DNA of 64,000 nucleotides from Nocardioides litoris (GTDB lineage: Bacteria; Actinomycetota; Actinomycetes; Propionibacteriales; Nocardioidaceae): the NCBI RefSeq assembly GCF_006346315.1, contig NZ_VDMR01000001.1, positions 930,001 to 994,000 of the forward strand, in the 5' to 3' direction. Below are positions 50,338-57,570 of this stretch, in pieces (within the stretch, counting starts at the first letter, position 1; each line of letters starts with the position of its first letter). The position numbers and the translations under genes were made by a program. The notes below the pieces were generated by a model that saw only the letters and a program-made list of their open reading frames with translations, was not told where the DNA came from and searched no databases.

Positions 50338-51440
50338 CCGAGATCCAGATCGGGCAGGCCAAGCGCGCCCGGCGCGCCTACTCCTTCGACGACATCGCGA
50401 TCGTGCCCTCCCGGCGCACCCGCGACCCCGAGGAGGTCAGCGTCGCGTGGCAGATCGACGCCTACCGCTTCGAGCTGCCCGTCCTGGCCGCGCCGATGGA
50501 CTCGGTGATGTCGCCCGCGACCGCCATCGCGGTCGGGCGCCACGGCGGCCTGGGCGTGCTCAACCTCGAGGGCCTCTGGACGCGGTACGACGACCCGTCC
50601 GACCTCCTCGCCGAGGTGGCCGCGCTCGAGGGCGTCGAGGCCACGGCCCGGCTGCAGGAGATCTACACCGAGCCGGTCAGGGCCGAGCTCATCACCGAGC
50701 GCGTGCGCGAGGTCCGCGACGCCGGCGTCACCGTCGCGGGCGCGCTGTCGCCGCAGCGCACCAAGGAGTTCGCCAAGACGGTGGTCGACGCCGGCGTCGA
50801 CATGTTCGTCATCCGCGGCACGACGGTGAGCGCCGAGCACGTCTCGTCGCAGGCCGAGCCGCTCAACCTCAAGGAGTTCATCTACGAGCTCGACGTGCCG
50901 GTCATCGTCGGCGGTTGCGCCACCCACCAGGCGGCGCTGCACCTGATGCGCACCGGGGCGGCCGGCGTGCTGGTCGGGTTCGGCGGGGGAGCGGCCCACA
51001 CCACCCGCAGCGTCCTCGGCGTCGCCGTGCCCATGGCCAGCGCGGTGGCCGACGTCGCCGCGGCCCGCCGCGACTACCTCGACGAGTCCGGCGGCCGCTA
51101 CGTCCACGTCATCGCCGACGGCTCCATCGGCACCTCCGGCGACCTGGCCAAGGCCATCGCCTGCGGCGCCGACGCGGTCATGGTCGGCTCGCCGTTCGCC
51201 CGGGCCACCGACGCGCCCGGCCACGGCTTCCACTGGGGCACCGAGGCCCACCACGAGGAGCTGCCGCGCGGCCAACGGGTCCGCTTCGAGCAGGTCGGCA
51301 CGCTCGAGGAGGTGCTCCTCGGCCCGTCGCGCGTCGCCGACGGCACGATGAACCTCGTCGGCGCGCTGCGGCGCTCGATGGCCACCACCGGCTACACCGA
51401 CCTCAAGGAGTTCCAGCGGGTCGAGGTCGTCGTCGGCTGA
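50334..51440 (+). CDS. guaB3: GuaB3-family IMP dehydrogenase-like protein
   Basis: IMPDH/GMP-reductase-fold protein of 368 residues without CBS domains. It shows AYSFDDIAIVPSRRTRDPEEV, AAPMDSVMSP and VIADGSIGTSGDLAKAIACGADAVMVGSPFA, and lacks the GSICTTR catalytic loop of GuaB (the region reads GGGAAHTTRSVLG). This family is common in actinobacteria and its reaction is less certain than that of GuaB. GTG at 50334. Its order after guaB matches mycobacteria. Confidence 0.93.
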   Translation: MTEIQIGQAKRARRAYSFDDIAIVPSRRTRDPEEVSVAWQIDAYRFELPVLAAPMDSVMSPATAIAVGRHGGLGVLNLEGLWTRYDDPSDLLAEVAALEGVEATARLQEIYTEPVRAELITERVREVRDAGVTVAGALSPQRTKEFAKTVVDAGVDMFVIRGTTVSAEHVSSQAEPLNLKEFIYELDVPVIVGGCATHQAALHLMRTGAAGVLVGFGGGAAHTTRSVLGVAVPMASAVADVAAARRDYLDESGGRYVHVIADGSIGTSGDLAKAIACGADAVMVGSPFARATDAPGHGFHWGTEAHHEELPRGQRVRFEQVGTLEEVLLGPSRVADGTMNLVGALRRSMATTGYTDLKEFQRVEVVVG

Positions 51441-51455
51441 GCTCCCCGCCGCCGG

Positions 51456-51644
51456 TCAGGCCGACCAGCGCGTGGCGTCGTGCACGAGGTCGGCCATCTT
51501 GGTGACCCCGCGCAGGTCGCGCCGCTCGTCGAGCAGCGCGGTGACCGAGGCGGTCCACCGGTCGACGGCCTCGGCCCGCTTGGCGTCGGGCTCGGTGCGT
51601 CCGAGGGCGGGGCGGCGGGTGCTGGGCTGGGCGGTCGTGGGCAT
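51456..51644 (-). CDS. Small conserved-looking protein of 62 residues
   Basis: A short acidic-basic protein (ending KMADLVHDATRWSA) with a GGAGGACGAC site just before the ATG at 51644. One predicted helix (VDRWTASVTALLDERRDLR). No family recognised. Its promoter probably lies in the AT-rich patch 51662-51700. It is convergent with guaB3, 15 bases away. Confidence 0.6.
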   Translation of the reverse strand: MPTTAQPSTRRPALGRTEPDAKRAEAVDRWTASVTALLDERRDLRGVTKMADLVHDATRWSA

Positions 51645-51661
51645 GTCGTCCTCCGGGGCAA

Positions 51662-51700
51662 TGTCTAGTAACTAGGTTCAGTTATACCAGTATCCCGGGC
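51662..51700. promoter_or_regulatory. AT-rich divergent promoter patch with CTAGTAACTAG palindrome
   Basis: A short low-GC island in very GC-rich DNA between divergent genes. It holds the perfect 11-base palindrome CTAGTAACTAG (51665-51675), a likely operator. On the minus strand it also holds a TATAAC-type -10 preceded by TGG (51681-51689), serving the small gene at 51644. Confidence 0.5.
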
Positions 51701-51715
51701 CGGACCCCGGGCTCC

Positions 51716-51721
51716 TAGGGT
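51716..51721 (+). promoter_or_regulatory. Probable -10 box of the recycling operon, leaderless
   Basis: TAGGGT followed by six bases and the ATG at 51728. Confidence 0.5.
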
Positions 51722-51727
51722 GAGGAC

Positions 51728-52489
51728 ATGGCCACCCGAGCGCTGACCGCCGTCTGGCTGGGCGGCCTCGACCTGCGGTGCTGGTGGGAGCAGGACGCCG
51801 ACGAGGCGGCGTACGCCGCGAGCCTGGTGAAGCTGCCGCTGGCCACCGCGGCCGAGGCGCTGGGTGACGAGCTCGACGAGCCGGTGGTGGTGCACGACGA
51901 GTTCGACTCGGCCGTCGCGGGGCAGCGGTTCCGCCTCGAGCGCGAGGACGACCAGGACGACGCCACGTGGGACGCGCTCGGCGAGGGGGTCACGCTGCGC
52001 GAGCTGCGTCGACGCGCCGTGGTGGACTCCAGCAACATCGCCGCCAACCTGCTGCTGGAGGTGGTCGGGGTGCCCGCGGTCCAGGACGTGCTGCGCGCGG
52101 CCGGCACGAGCGCCCGCACCACGGTCACCCGCGGGATCGGTGATCTCGCGGCCCGCGAGGCCGGCCTGGCCAACGAGGTGACCGCCCGCGACGTCGCCCG
52201 GCTGCTGGCCGCGACGCCCCCCGCCGTCGAGGACCTGATGCGCGACCAGGCCCACCGCGACGGCATCCCGGCCGGGCTGCCGCCCGGCACGCCCGTGGCC
52301 AACAAGACGGGCTGGGTCGACGGGCTCGCCCACGACGCCGCCGTCGTGCGGCCGACGGCCGAGCAAGGGGGCGACCCGTTCCTGCTCGTCGTCCTGGTCG
52401 TTGCCGCCGACGACGACACGGCCGACGAGGCCGACCTGCAGCGGCGCGTCGCCGCGGTCGCCGCCGAGGCGTGGGAGCGGCGCCGATGA
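51728..52489 (+). CDS. Serine hydrolase (class A beta-lactamase-like)
   Basis: Penicillin-binding-type serine hydrolase of 253 residues with no signal peptide, so probably cytoplasmic. Motifs: S-x-x-K as Ser32-Leu-Val-Lys35, S-S-N in VVDSSNIAANLLLE, and K-T-G in VANKTGWVDG. The cytoplasmic location argues against a resistance beta-lactamase. It overlaps the epimerase gene (ATGA), suggesting it acts on a cell-wall peptide that the epimerase then uses. Reaction not determinable. Confidence 0.88.
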   Translation: MATRALTAVWLGGLDLRCWWEQDADEAAYAASLVKLPLATAAEALGDELDEPVVVHDEFDSAVAGQRFRLEREDDQDDATWDALGEGVTLRELRRRAVVDSSNIAANLLLEVVGVPAVQDVLRAAGTSARTTVTRGIGDLAAREAGLANEVTARDVARLLAATPPAVEDLMRDQAHRDGIPAGLPPGTPVANKTGWVDGLAHDAAVVRPTAEQGGDPFLLVVLVVAADDDTADEADLQRRVAAVAAEAWERRR

Positions 52490-53592
52490 GCACGCCCGTC
52501 GTCGAGGCGATCCGCACGCGGCGGCTGAGCGTGCCGCTGCACACCCCGTTCGTCACCGCCCTGCGTCGTACGACGACGGCCGAGACGCTGCTCGTCGAGG
52601 TCGTCGACTCCGACGGGGCCAGCGGGTGGGGCGAGGCCCCGCAGGTCTGGCAGGTCACCGGCGACTCCATCGCCGGGTCGGAGGCCTGCCTGGCCGGCCC
52701 ACTGGCCGACGCCCTGGTCGGGCGCCCGGCCGACCCCCGCGAGTCCGCCTCGCTCGTGCAGCGGGCGGTCGTGGGCAACCGGTCGGCCAAGATGGCGCTC
52801 GACGTGGCGCTCCACGACCTCGCGGCCCGCCGCGCCGGGCTCACCCTGGCCGACCACCTCGCCGCCTGGGCCGGCCGCCCCGGTCAGGCCGCGCCCGGGG
52901 TGCGCACCGACGTCACCCTCGCCGCCGGGTCGCCCGCCGAGCTGGCCGCGGCCGCCGTGGCCCGGGTGGCCGACGGGTTCGGCACCCTCAAGCTCAAGGT
53001 CGGCACCGACGCCGCCACCGACGTCGCCCGGGTGCTCGCGGTGCGGGCGGCGGTGGGGGGCGGGGTGGCGCTGCGCCTCGACGCCAACCAGGGCTGGGAC
53101 GCCTTCGAGGCGGTCCGGGTCATCGGCGCCCTCGAGGCCGCCGGGGCCGACGTCGAGCTGGTCGAGCAGCCGGTGCCCGCCGCCGACGTGCTCGGCCTGG
53201 CCCACGTCACCGCCCACGTCGAGACGCCGGTGATGGCCGACGAGAGCGTGTTCGTGCTCGAGGACCTCGTCGAGGTCGTCCGTCACGACGCCGCCGACCT
53301 GGTCAACGTCAAGCTGGCCAAGTGCGGTGGCCTCACGCCCGCGCTCGAGCTGCTGCACGTCGCCCACCTGCACGGCTTCGGCACCATCGTCGGGTCGATG
53401 ATGGAGACCCACGTCGGCATCGGCGCCGCCGCGGCCCTGGTCGCGGGGGCGGGCGCCACCCAGCTGCCCGACCTCGACGCCGCCTGGTGGGCCACCGCGT
53501 CGCCGTACGTCGGCGGGCCGGCGTACGTCGGCGACGAGGTGGTCCTGCCCGACCGGCCCGGCCTGGGCATCGACGGAACGAGGGAGACATGA
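52486..53592 (+). CDS. Enolase-superfamily dipeptide epimerase (L-Ala-D/L-Glu epimerase-like)
   Basis: Enolase-superfamily enzyme of 368 residues of the muconate-lactonising subgroup. Catalytic K-x-K is Lys169/Lys171 (LKLKVG); metal ligands are Asp199 (DANQGW), Glu227 (VEQP) and Asp252 (MADES); the second lysine is Lys276 (NVKLAKCGG). The two flanking genes (serine hydrolase, NlpC/P60 peptidase) mirror the B. subtilis ykf murein-peptide recycling operon, which makes L-Ala-D/L-Glu the likely substrate. Overlaps both neighbours by ATGA. Confidence 0.9.
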   Translation: MSTPVVEAIRTRRLSVPLHTPFVTALRRTTTAETLLVEVVDSDGASGWGEAPQVWQVTGDSIAGSEACLAGPLADALVGRPADPRESASLVQRAVVGNRSAKMALDVALHDLAARRAGLTLADHLAAWAGRPGQAAPGVRTDVTLAAGSPAELAAAAVARVADGFGTLKLKVGTDAATDVARVLAVRAAVGGGVALRLDANQGWDAFEAVRVIGALEAAGADVELVEQPVPAADVLGLAHVTAHVETPVMADESVFVLEDLVEVVRHDAADLVNVKLAKCGGLTPALELLHVAHLHGFGTIVGSMMETHVGIGAAAALVAGAGATQLPDLDAAWWATASPYVGGPAYVGDEVVLPDRPGLGIDGTRET

Positions 53593-54158
53593 GAGCGATC
53601 CGCACGACCGGCCTGCGGGCCGAGCCCCGCGACGACGCCGAGCAGGTGAGCCAGCTGCTGCCCGGCGAGCACGTCGAGGTCCGCTCGCGCCGCGACGACT
53701 GGCTCGAGGTCGTCGCCACCGGCCAGTGGTCGGCCAAGGACCCCGTCGGCTACCCCGGGTGGGCGCGGGCCGACGACCTCGCGCTCGACGAGGACAGCGT
53801 GCTGGCGATCGCCCGCACCTACCTCGACGTGCCCTACACGTGGGGCGGCCTGACCCACGACGGCATCGACTGCTCGGGCCTGGTGCACGCCTCCTTCCGC
53901 GCCGTCGGGGTCCGGGTGCCGCGCGACGCCTCCGACCAGGCCGCGCGCTGCGAGCCCGTCGCGCTCGGCAACGAGAAGGTCGGCGACCTGTGGTTCTTCG
54001 CCCGCGACGGCGAGGGCACCCGCATCACCCACGTCGGGTTCGTCACCGGGCCCGACACGATGCTGCACGCCCCCGACTCCGGCGAGCGCCGGTACGTCGT
54101 CGAGGAGCCGCTGCCCGCCGGGCGGCGCGCGACGCTGGTGGCGGCCGGGCGGTTCTGA
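53589..54158 (+). CDS. NlpC/P60 (C40) peptidase with N-terminal SH3-like domain
   Basis: Cysteine peptidase of 189 residues: an SH3-like domain (about 1-65) and an NlpC/P60 domain with Cys95 (DGIDCSGLVH), His148 (THVGFV) and His160 (LHAPDSG). No signal peptide, so it should act in the cytoplasm, like B. subtilis YkfC, which cuts gamma-D-Glu from diamino acid in recycled muropeptides. A GGGAGA site precedes the ATG, which overlaps the epimerase stop. Confidence 0.9.
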   Translation: MRAIRTTGLRAEPRDDAEQVSQLLPGEHVEVRSRRDDWLEVVATGQWSAKDPVGYPGWARADDLALDEDSVLAIARTYLDVPYTWGGLTHDGIDCSGLVHASFRAVGVRVPRDASDQAARCEPVALGNEKVGDLWFFARDGEGTRITHVGFVTGPDTMLHAPDSGERRYVVEEPLPAGRRATLVAAGRF

Positions 54159-54182
54159 CCCCGTGGTCCTGGCCGGCCGGGC

Positions 54183-55826
54183 TCAGGTGTGGCGGACCGC
54201 CACCTGGCCGGCCTCGACCTCCCACCGCTCGTCCAGCCGTACGCCGGCGAGCAGCCGTCGGTCGTGGGAGACGAGCAGCAGCGCGCCGTCGTAGGAGTCG
54301 AGGGCCTGCTCGAGCTGCTCGATCGCGGGCAGGTCGAGGTGGTTGGTCGGCTCGTCGAGGACGAGCAGGTTGACCCCGCGGGCCTGCAGCAGCGCCATCG
54401 CGGCCCGGGTGCGCTCGCCGGGGGAGAGGCGCCCCACGAGGCTGGCGACCTGGTCGGCCTTCAGCCCGAACTTGGCCAGCAGCGTGCGCACCTCGGCCTG
54501 CGTCCAGTCGGGCACGACCGCCTCGAACGCCTCGCCCAGCGGCAGGTCGTCGGCCAGCCCGGTGCGGGCCTGGTCGATCACCCCGACCGCGACCGACGCG
54601 CCGAGCGAGGCCCGGCCCTCGTCGGGGGCGTCGTCGCCGAGGAGCAGGCGGAGCAGGGTCGTCTTGCCGGCGCCGTTGGGGCCGGTGATGCCGATGCGCC
54701 GGCGGGCCTCGACCTGGACCGAGACGGGGCCGAGGGTGAAGTCGCCCAGGTGCCGGGTTGCGCCGTCGAGCGTGGCCACGACCGCGCTGGAGCGGGGCGC
54801 GGCGGCGATGTCGAACTGCAGCACCCACTCCTTGCGGGGCTCCTCGACCTCGTCCAGGCGCGCGATGCGCGACTCCATCTGCCGCACCTTCTGCGCCTGC
54901 TTCTCCGAGGACTCCGACTGCGCCCGCCGCCGGATCTTGTCGTTGTCGGGGCTCTTGCGCATCGCGTTGCGGACGCCCTGGCTGCTCCACTCGCGCTGGG
55001 TGCGGGCGCGCGAGACGAGGTCGGCCCGGGTGGCGGCGTACTCCTCGTAAGCCTCGCGGGCGTGCCGCCGCGCCACCGCCCGCTCCTCGAGGTAGGACTC
55101 GTAGCCGCCGTCGTGCACGGCCACCTGGTGCTGGGCGAGGTCGAGCTCGACGACGCGGGTGACGCACCGGGCCAGGAACTCGCGGTCGTGGCTGACCAGC
55201 ACCACCCCACCGCGCAGCCCCAGCACGAACGCCTCGAGCCGAGCGAGCCCGTCGAGGTCGAGGTCGTTGGTCGGCTCGTCGAGCAGCACCACGTCGAACC
55301 GGCTCAGCAGCAGCGCCGCCAGCGCGACCCGGGCCGCCTGCCCGCCGGACAGGCTGGTCATCAGGGCCTCGCCGCCGACGTCGAGGCCGAGGTCGGCCAG
55401 CACGGGCCCGATGCGGTCGTCGAGGTCGGCCGCCCCGCTCGCCATCCACCGGTCGAACGCGGTCGCGTAGGCGTCGTCGGCGCCCGGGGTGCCGGAGCCC
55501 AGCGCGGCCGCGGTCACCTCCATCGCGCGCGTCGCCTCGGCGGCGCCGGTGCGGCGGGCGACGTACGCCGCCACGGTCTCGCCCGGCACCCGCTCGTGCT
55601 CCTGCGGCAACCACCCCACGAACGCGTCCGCCGGCGCCAGGCTCACGCTGCCCGCCTGCGGCGCGGCCCGCCCGGCCAGCAACCGCAGCAGCGTCGACTT
55701 GCCCGCCCCGTTGGCCCCCACGACCCCGACCACGTCACCCGGCGCGACGGTGAGGTCGAGGCCCTCGAACAACGTCCGGTGCCCGTGGCCCCCGGCCAGG
55801 TCCTTCGCAACGAGGGTGGCACTCAC
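54183..55826 (-). CDS. ABC-F family ATP-binding protein
   Basis: Soluble protein of 547 residues with two ABC ATPase domains and no membrane part. Walker A motifs are GANGAGKST and GPNGAGKTT, signatures LSGGQ and LSPGE, and Walker B LLDEPTNDLD and VLDEPTNHLD. Between them is the charged helical linker (RREEYAAT-like, rich in Arg/Glu/Gln), which reaches into the ribosome in ABC-F proteins. Roles include translation factor or antibiotic protection; which one cannot be told. GTG at 55826. The first repeat array starts 51 bases upstream of its start. Confidence 0.93.
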   Translation of the reverse strand: MSATLVAKDLAGGHGHRTLFEGLDLTVAPGDVVGVVGANGAGKSTLLRLLAGRAAPQAGSVSLAPADAFVGWLPQEHERVPGETVAAYVARRTGAAEATRAMEVTAAALGSGTPGADDAYATAFDRWMASGAADLDDRIGPVLADLGLDVGGEALMTSLSGGQAARVALAALLLSRFDVVLLDEPTNDLDLDGLARLEAFVLGLRGGVVLVSHDREFLARCVTRVVELDLAQHQVAVHDGGYESYLEERAVARRHAREAYEEYAATRADLVSRARTQREWSSQGVRNAMRKSPDNDKIRRRAQSESSEKQAQKVRQMESRIARLDEVEEPRKEWVLQFDIAAAPRSSAVVATLDGATRHLGDFTLGPVSVQVEARRRIGITGPNGAGKTTLLRLLLGDDAPDEGRASLGASVAVGVIDQARTGLADDLPLGEAFEAVVPDWTQAEVRTLLAKFGLKADQVASLVGRLSPGERTRAAMALLQARGVNLLVLDEPTNHLDLPAIEQLEQALDSYDGALLLVSHDRRLLAGVRLDERWEVEAGQVAVRHT

Positions 55827-55876
55827 GGGCCGATCGTAGTGAGGGTGGCCGCGGGTGGGGTGAGGCGAGGCGGCCA

Positions 55877-56159
55877 CACGGTGGTCGAGGAGGGCGCTGG
55901 CGACCGCACCTCACGGTGGTCGAGGAGGTCGCGCTGACGACCGGACCCCACGGTGGTCGAGGAGGTCGCGCTGACGACCGCACCCCACGGTGGTCGAGGA
56001 GGTCGCGCTGACGATCGGACCCCACGGTGGTCGAGGAGGTCGCGCTAGCGACCGTCTCGAGACCACATCACCGCACCTCACGGTGGTCGAGGAGGTCGCG
56101 CTGACGACCGGACCCCACGGTGGTCGAGGAGGTCGCGCTAGCGACCGTCTCGAGACCAC
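55877..56159 (+). repeat. Tandem array of seven palindromic-repeat units, left of the GIY-YIG gene
   Basis: Seven same-direction units beginning CACGGTGGTCGAGG at 55877, 55912, 55949, 55986, 56023, 56079 and 56116. The period is 35-37 bases, with one step of 56. Core: GGTGGTCGAGGAGGTCGCG followed by CTGACGACCG or CTAGCGACCG. Units five and seven are full length and continue into GTCTCGAGACCAC. The full-length ends point toward the nuclease gene. The last unit overlaps the 3' end of that gene. Confidence 0.95.
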
Positions 56160-56476
56160 GCGACGGCGGCCTCGTCCTCTCCTCGTGACTGCTGCGCCGA
56201 CCAGCACCGGCTCGCGAGCCGCGGCAGCAGGTCCCACCGCCCGGCGATCAGCGCCTCCCGCTTGAGCCGTCCCCACCCCTGCACGCGCTTCTCGAACTCG
56301 AAGGCGTCTCGCACCGAGGCGAACTCCGCGCACCACGCCAGCTCGACCGGACGCCTGCCTCGGGTGTACGCCGCGCCCAGGCCCTCCTGGTGCTGACCCA
56401 TCCGTCGTTCGAGGTCGATGGTGCTGCCGACGTGATAGGTGCGGTCGCTGCAGCGGAGGATGTAGGTCCAGGCCAT
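56138..56476 (-). CDS. GIY-YIG nuclease boxed by inverted palindromic repeats
   Basis: GIY-YIG endonuclease-domain protein of 112 residues (YhbQ/UPF0213-like). Motif residues: Tyr5 (WTYILRC, the GIY strand), Tyr14-His-Val-Gly17-Ser (the YIG strand), Arg24/Arg25 and His29 (LERRMGQH), and Glu62 (FEFEKRVQGW), the metal ligand. The final seven residues (AWSRDGR) and the TAG stop are encoded by the inner end of repeat unit seven, so the repeat sets the protein's C-terminus. Repeat arrays in opposite orientation lie on both sides. Function unknown; domestic DNA repair or a repeat-mobilising nuclease are the main options. Confidence 0.9.
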   Translation of the reverse strand: MAWTYILRCSDRTYHVGSTIDLERRMGQHQEGLGAAYTRGRRPVELAWCAEFASVRDAFEFEKRVQGWGRLKREALIAGRWDLLPRLASRCWSAQQSRGEDEAAVAWSRDGR

Positions 56477-56550
56477 GCGGTCGAGCGTGGACGGAGGTGC
56501 CCTGCGGGTCCAGGGGCGCGATCGGGCCTGTGGATGAGGTCCGGCGGTTA

Positions 56551-56740
56551 GGTCTCGAGACGGTCGCTAGCGCGACCTCCTCGACCACCGTGGGGTGCGG
56601 TTGTGTGGTCGCGAGACGGTCGCCAGCGCGACCTCCTCGACCACCGTGGGGTGCGGTTGTGTGGTCGCGAGACGGTCGTTGGCGCTCCCCCTCGGCCACC
56701 GCGAGGGCCGCCGGCGTCTACGCGGCCTCGACCACCGTGG
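56551..56740 (-). repeat. Inverted copies of the palindromic repeat, right of the GIY-YIG gene
   Basis: Copies in the opposite orientation to the left array: a full copy 56551-56594 (GGTCTCGAGACGGTCGCTAG to CCACCGTGGG), a full copy 56605-56651 in which CTCGAG is changed to CGCGAG, and decayed copies at 56661-56708 and 56725-56740. The first two are 56 bases apart, matching the long step in the left array. The GTCTCGAGAC end of the first copy faces the gene. No gene is seen in 56477-56800. Confidence 0.92.
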
Positions 56741-56759
56741 GCCGGGCCCGGGACGGCGA

Positions 56760-56785
56760 ACGCCCCCGGCCGAGGCCGGGGGCGT
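56760..56785 (-). terminator. Hairpin terminator for the exported protein gene
   Basis: Perfect 12-bp stem (ACGCCCCCGGCC and its complement) with a two-base loop, 15 bases after the stop at 56801 on the minus strand. Confidence 0.7.
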
Positions 56786-56800
56786 CCTGGGTGGATCAGG

Positions 56801-57484
56801 TCAGCGGAACTTCACGGTGTAGTCGCCGACCTTGACCTGGCCGACGGTGACCGTGCCGGTGGTCTCGCCGTCGTAGACGACGCCGAAGCCGCCCACCCGG
56901 CCGTTGACGGGGACGGTGACGGACTTGGTGAAGGTGCCGTTCTTGTTGTCGACGCCCTTGTCGGTCGGGTCGCCGTCGAAGGTGTTGTAGAACTGGCCGG
57001 CGATCTCGTAGAAGACGCGCGGGGAGCCGGCGCCGTACACCGCGCCGTTGGCCAGCGCGTAGGTGAAGGACACCGTCTGCCCTGCCTGCACGGGGACGTC
57101 GAGGTTGGCGATCTCGACCGAGGTGCCGCCCTCGGTCGCGGTCAGGCCGACCGTGGTGTCGTCGAGGATGGCCGAGCCCGGGTTGGCCTTGAAGTTGGTG
57201 TTGGCCCCGCTCGAGTCCTGCGCCTCGAGGGCGTCGAGGCGGGCGTCGAGGGCGCCGTTGGAGGCGGCGAGCTCGGACTTGGTCGCGGCGCTGTCGAGCA
57301 GCCGCTTGAGGCCCGGACCCATGTCCTGGCGCTGGAGCGTGCCGTTCTTGATGTCGATCGACTTCACGCTGTTGTTCTTGATGTCGCGCGAGTCGATGAG
57401 GTTGGCGGCGACGGCGTTGGAGCCGCCGGCGAGCACGCCGAAGACGGCGGCGGCGGCGACGACGGTGGTGATGCGGTGGGCCAC
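56801..57484 (-). CDS. Exported protein with DIKN-type repeat motif, function unknown
   Basis: Secreted protein of 227 residues. A signal peptide (RITTVVAAAAVFGVLAGGSNAVA) is followed by SRDIKNNSVKSIDIKNGTL, a short repeat seen in many actinobacterial exported proteins. A helical stretch (about 50-80) and a beta-sandwich domain (about 95-227, TSVEIANLDVPVQAGQTVSF; VYDGETTGTVTVGQVKVGDY) follow. No catalytic motif. GTG at 57484 with AGGGAGA upstream. A perfect 14-base palindrome, GCGGTCCGGACCGC (57505-57518), sits 20 bases before the start and may be an operator. Confidence 0.8.
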   Translation of the reverse strand: MAHRITTVVAAAAVFGVLAGGSNAVAANLIDSRDIKNNSVKSIDIKNGTLQRQDMGPGLKRLLDSAATKSELAASNGALDARLDALEAQDSSGANTNFKANPGSAILDDTTVGLTATEGGTSVEIANLDVPVQAGQTVSFTYALANGAVYGAGSPRVFYEIAGQFYNTFDGDPTDKGVDNKNGTFTKSVTVPVNGRVGGFGVVYDGETTGTVTVGQVKVGDYTVKFR

Positions 57485-57570
57485 GGGGTCTCTCCCTTGA
57501 GTGTGCGGTCCGGACCGCTGAACCGTGCCACGGGCCCTCGCCCCGTGTGGGGGTTTTGTGAAGACTGGTC

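Noticed and set aside
51728..52489. Antibiotic-resistance beta-lactamase
   Set aside because: It has no signal peptide and is fused by overlap to cytoplasmic peptide-recycling genes, so periplasmic drug hydrolysis is unlikely.
55877..56159. CRISPR-like array with a period near 37 bases
   Set aside because: The units run directly into each other without unique spacers, the whole period is conserved, and no cas gene is nearby. It belongs to the palindromic repeat family.
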